From assembly GCA_023424585.1 (NCBI GenBank), contig JAFADT010000774.1, positions 1-8,251 on the forward strand: a stretch of 8,251 nt of DNA. The letters run 5' to 3'. The stretch comes from Pseudomonadota bacterium (lineage in GTDB: Bacteria; Myxococcota; Myxococcia; Myxococcales; Myxococcaceae). Each line of letters begins with the position of its first letter. The stretch's first letter is position 1. Below are positions 6,365-8,251 of this stretch, piece after piece. The position numbers and the translations under genes were made by a program. The notes below the pieces were generated by a model, which was not told the origin of the DNA, did no database searches, and saw only the letters and a program-made list of their open reading frames with translations.

Positions 6365-7380
6365 CGGGGCTCCACGCCCAGGCCCGCGCCCGCCCCCAGC
6401 TGGATGCGGCCCTGCACCACCGGGTGCGCCCGGAACGGGTCCTCCGCGAGCAGCAGGTTGCCGTCCAGGTCCACCCAGTCCACCAGCGGCGCCAGGTGCG
6501 CGCCCGCCGCGATGCCCAGCCCCGTCTCCACCATGCAGCCCAGCATCACCTTCAGGCCGCACGCGCGCGCCGTCTCGATGATGCGCAATGCCTCGCGGAT
6601 GCCGCCGCTCTTCTGGAGCTTCACGTTGATGCCGTGGAAGCCCTCCGCCAGCCTCGGCACGTCCGCCGCCTTCGTCAGCGACTCGTCCGCCACCAGCGGC
6701 AGCGGCGAGCGCGCGCGCAGCCACTTCGCCCCCTCCACGTCCGCCGCGGGCAGCGGCTGCTCCACCAGCTCCACGCCCTGCGTGGACAACCACTGGATGT
6801 GCGCCAGCGCCTCGTCCGGCGTCCACGCCTCGTTCGCGTCCACGCGGAGGGTCTGCGCCGTGAGCTCGCGCACCGTGCCGAACACCTCCCGCACGCGGTC
6901 CGCGCCCAGCTTCACCTTCAGCACGGGGAAGTCCGCCGCCTCGCGCACCTTCACCGCCAGCGTCTCCGGCACGTCGATGCCAATGGACATGGACGTCACC
7001 GGCTGCCGCGTGGGGTCCACGCCCAGCATCCGGTAGAGCGGCACGCCCATCACCTTGCCCGCCCAGTCATGCAGCGCCAGGTCCACCGCCGCCTTCGCCG
7101 CGGGGTTGTCCGGCAGCGCCGCGTCCACGGCCTCGGACACGTCGCGGAAGTGGCGCGGGTCGCGGCCCTCCAGCACGGGGGCCAGCTTGTGGAGCGCCGC
7201 CTCCACCGACTCCCACGACTCGCCGTAGCGCACGTTGGGCGCGGCCTCGCCGTAGCCCACGTGCCCTTCCGCGCGCACCTCCACCAACACGTTGCGCTTC
7301 ACCGTGCTCGTGCCCCGGGCAATGGTCCAGGCGTGACGCAGCGGCAGCTCCACGGTGCGAAAGCTCAACGGCGAGGCCAT
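6361..7380 (-). CDS. Dipeptide epimerase, L-Ala-D/L-Glu type (enolase superfamily)
   Basis: A 339-residue cytoplasmic enzyme of the muconate-lactonizing-enzyme subgroup. An N-terminal capping domain (about 1-115) includes GYGEAAP (42-48), and a barrel domain carries the full catalytic set. LKVKLG holds the base pair Lys155/Lys157; metal ligands are Asp181 (RVDANEAW), Glu207 (ELVEQPL) and Asp232 (VADES); Lys254 (INVKLQKSGG) is the opposite base. WVDLDGN supplies the Asp304-x-Asp306 pair that in characterised Ala-Glu epimerases holds the substrate amino group. The inferred reaction is reversible epimerisation of L-Ala-D-Glu from murein peptide to L-Ala-L-Glu for hydrolysis; other dipeptide specificities occur in the family. 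ATG 7380 has GGAGGG at 7390-7395, nine bases upstream. It is first in the operon and overlaps the DUF819 gene by four bases. Confidence 0.92.
   Translation of the reverse strand: MASPLSFRTVELPLRHAWTIARGTSTVKRNVLVEVRAEGHVGYGEAAPNVRYGESWESVEAALHKLAPVLEGRDPRHFRDVSEAVDAALPDNPAAKAAVDLALHDWAGKVMGVPLYRMLGVDPTRQPVTSMSIGIDVPETLAVKVREAADFPVLKVKLGADRVREVFGTVRELTAQTLRVDANEAWTPDEALAHIQWLSTQGVELVEQPLPAADVEGAKWLRARSPLPLVADESLTKAADVPRLAEGFHGINVKLQKSGGIREALRIIETARACGLKVMLGCMVETGLGIAAGAHLAPLVDWVDLDGNLLLAEDPFRAHPVVQGRIQLGAGAGLGVEPR
6370..6374 (-). promoter_or_regulatory. Ribosome-binding site deciding the GTG start of the DUF819 gene
   Basis: TGGAG on the minus strand lies five bases before GTG 6364-6362, which shares four bases (GTGA) with the epimerase stop codon. 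It supports the short overlapping start over the much longer upstream-open frame and makes translational coupling likely. Confidence 0.6.
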
Positions 7381-7477
7381 GGGCGGAATCCCTCCAGGGC
7401 CCCTCCCTTAACACGGCACTCCCGGCAAACACCGCTTCCGTTGCCTTCCAGGGCCGGAAGGCGCGAGCCTCCGCGCC
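7381..7477. promoter_or_regulatory. Divergent upstream region shared by epimerase operon and M20 peptidase
   Basis: These 97 bp separate the epimerase ATG (minus) from the peptidase ATG (plus), so promoters for both must lie here or extend into the genes. The epimerase side has a clear GGAGGG site (7390-7395). The peptidase side lacks a good ribosome-binding site; the nearest purine run, GGAAGG, ends 16 bases before the ATG and belongs to an inverted repeat. I cannot place a -35/-10 pair reliably on either strand. Confidence 0.6.
7443..7462. repeat. Inverted repeat in the divergent promoter region
   Basis: GCCTTCC (7443-7449) and GGAAGGC (7456-7462) are exact reverse complements around a six-base spacer. 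Placed 15 bp before the M20 peptidase start, it could be an operator for the divergent pair or an RNA hairpin near the peptidase start. Confidence 0.45.
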
Positions 7478-8251
7478 ATGCGTCTCCTGCCCCTCGTCAT
7501 CGCCTCGCTCGCGCTGGGTCCAAGCCACGCCGCGTCATCCCGTCCCGCGCCGAGGGATGAGCTGCGGACGCTGCTCGCGGAGCTCGTCGCCGCGGATACC
7601 TCCAACCCGCCCGGCAACGAGACGGCGGCGGCCCGGGTGGCGGAGAGGTGGCTGCGTGAGGCGGGCCTCGAACCGGAGCTCATCGAGCCCTCGCCCGGGC
7701 GCGGCAACCTGCTGGTGCGCCTGAAGGGCAGCGGCAAGGGCCGGCCGGTGCTCGTGCTCGCGCACCTGGACACGGTGCCCGCCGTGAAGGCCGAGTGGGC
7801 CACCGACCCGTGGACGCTCACGGAGAAGGACGGCCTGCTGTACGGCCGCGGCGTGCAGGACAACAAGGGCATGGCGGCGGCGAGCATCCTCGCGCTGCGC
7901 CGGCTGAAGCAGGAGGGCGGCGTGCGCTCGCGCGACATCCTCCTGTACCTGGGCGCGGACGAGGAGGTGGGCTCCGGACAGGGACTGGACTGGATGCTGG
8001 AGCACCGCCCGGAGCTGAAGGAGGCGGAGCTCGCGCTCAACGAGGGCGGCCTCACGGAGCTGTCGCCGGACCGCAGGGAGGTGCGCTTCGTGGCGCTCCA
8101 GGCCGCGGAGCGCGTGTCCCGCAACGTGACGCTCAAGGCCTCGGGCCCCGGGGGCCACTCCTCCGCGCCGCCCGTGGACGCCGGGCCCCTGGTGCGCGTG
8201 GCCTCGGCGGTGGCGCGCGTGGGCGCCCTCACCTTCCCCGCGCACCTGACG
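7478..8251 (+). CDS. Secreted M20-family metallopeptidase, N-terminal part (3' end outside window)
   Basis: 258 codons are visible with no stop before the window edge. Residues 1-18 form a signal peptide (hydrophobic core, then GPSHA), so the enzyme should be exported. The M20 zinc-peptidase landmarks appear in order: VLAHLDTVP (93-101, His96 and Asp98), YGRGVQDNKG (122-131, Asp128 as bridging metal ligand), GADEEVGS (159-166, Glu162/Glu163), ALNEGG (186-191, Glu189), and SGPGGHSSAP (222-231) opening the dimerisation domain. Family members hydrolyse dipeptides or N-acyl amino acids; export and length suggest a carboxypeptidase-like or dipeptidase role outside the cytoplasm. Substrate cannot be assigned. 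It is divergent from the dipeptide epimerase operon, so a shared role in peptide scavenging is plausible but unproven. ATG 7478 is chosen because the signal peptide begins there, despite no clear Shine-Dalgarno. Confidence 0.88.
   Translation, partial: MRLLPLVIASLALGPSHAASSRPAPRDELRTLLAELVAADTSNPPGNETAAARVAERWLREAGLEPELIEPSPGRGNLLVRLKGSGKGRPVLVLAHLDTVPAVKAEWATDPWTLTEKDGLLYGRGVQDNKGMAAASILALRRLKQEGGVRSRDILLYLGADEEVGSGQGLDWMLEHRPELKEAELALNEGGLTELSPDRREVRFVALQAAERVSRNVTLKASGPGGHSSAPPVDAGPLVRVASAVARVGALTFPAHLT

Noticed and set aside
6365..6826. N-terminal extension of the DUF819 gene
   Set aside because: The frame is open upstream, but the added residues are Gly/Ala/Arg-rich low-complexity sequence antiparallel to nothing recognisable and lie in an alternative frame of the well-supported epimerase gene.

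Overview
The window is very GC-rich, about 65-80% in the stretches I counted by eye, with strong G/C third-position bias. Its gene content points to a myxobacterium of the Myxococcaceae (Myxococcus/Corallococcus/Pyxidicoccus type). The best taxonomic marker is a lipoprotein toxin with the backbone of the myxobacterial SitA5 swarm-inhibition toxins, followed by an Imm11-family immunity gene. Assignment below family level is not possible from this window.

Layout. (1) Positions 1-1626, minus strand: a SitA5-like lipoprotein toxin with a C-terminal AHH nuclease domain, then 17 bp later the start of its Imm11-type immunity gene, which runs off the left edge. (2) 1648-2748, plus strand: a polytopic OpgC-family membrane acyltransferase, whose start lies only 21 bp from the toxin start. 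(3) 2750-3826, minus strand: a nitronate monooxygenase-type flavoenzyme, tail to tail with the acyltransferase with one base between stops. (4) 3827-4204: a 378-bp intergenic stretch with three near-identical, almost gapless palindromes in tandem, plus weaker inverted repeats. (5) 7380-4205, minus strand: a compact three-gene operon of dipeptide epimerase (enolase superfamily), DUF819 membrane protein and class A beta-lactamase-like lipoprotein. It has a 4-bp GTGA overlap at the first junction and a 12-bp gap at the second. (6) 7478-8251, plus strand: the first 258 residues of a secreted M20-family metallopeptidase, divergent from the epimerase across a 97-bp shared upstream region.

How the genes may work together. 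Toxin plus immunity form a kin-discrimination cassette; in the SitA families the toxin lipoprotein is handed to neighbouring cells by TraA/TraB outer-membrane exchange. The epimerase/DUF819/serine-hydrolase operon is most simply read as salvage of murein-derived peptides: a cell-envelope serine hydrolase acting on D-Ala-type peptides, an inner-membrane carrier, and a cytoplasmic enzyme turning L-Ala-D-Glu into L-Ala-L-Glu. The divergent M20 peptidase could serve the same purpose. This pathway, and especially the transport role of DUF819, is inference from gene order. The acyltransferase and the flavoenzyme show no clear link to either cassette.
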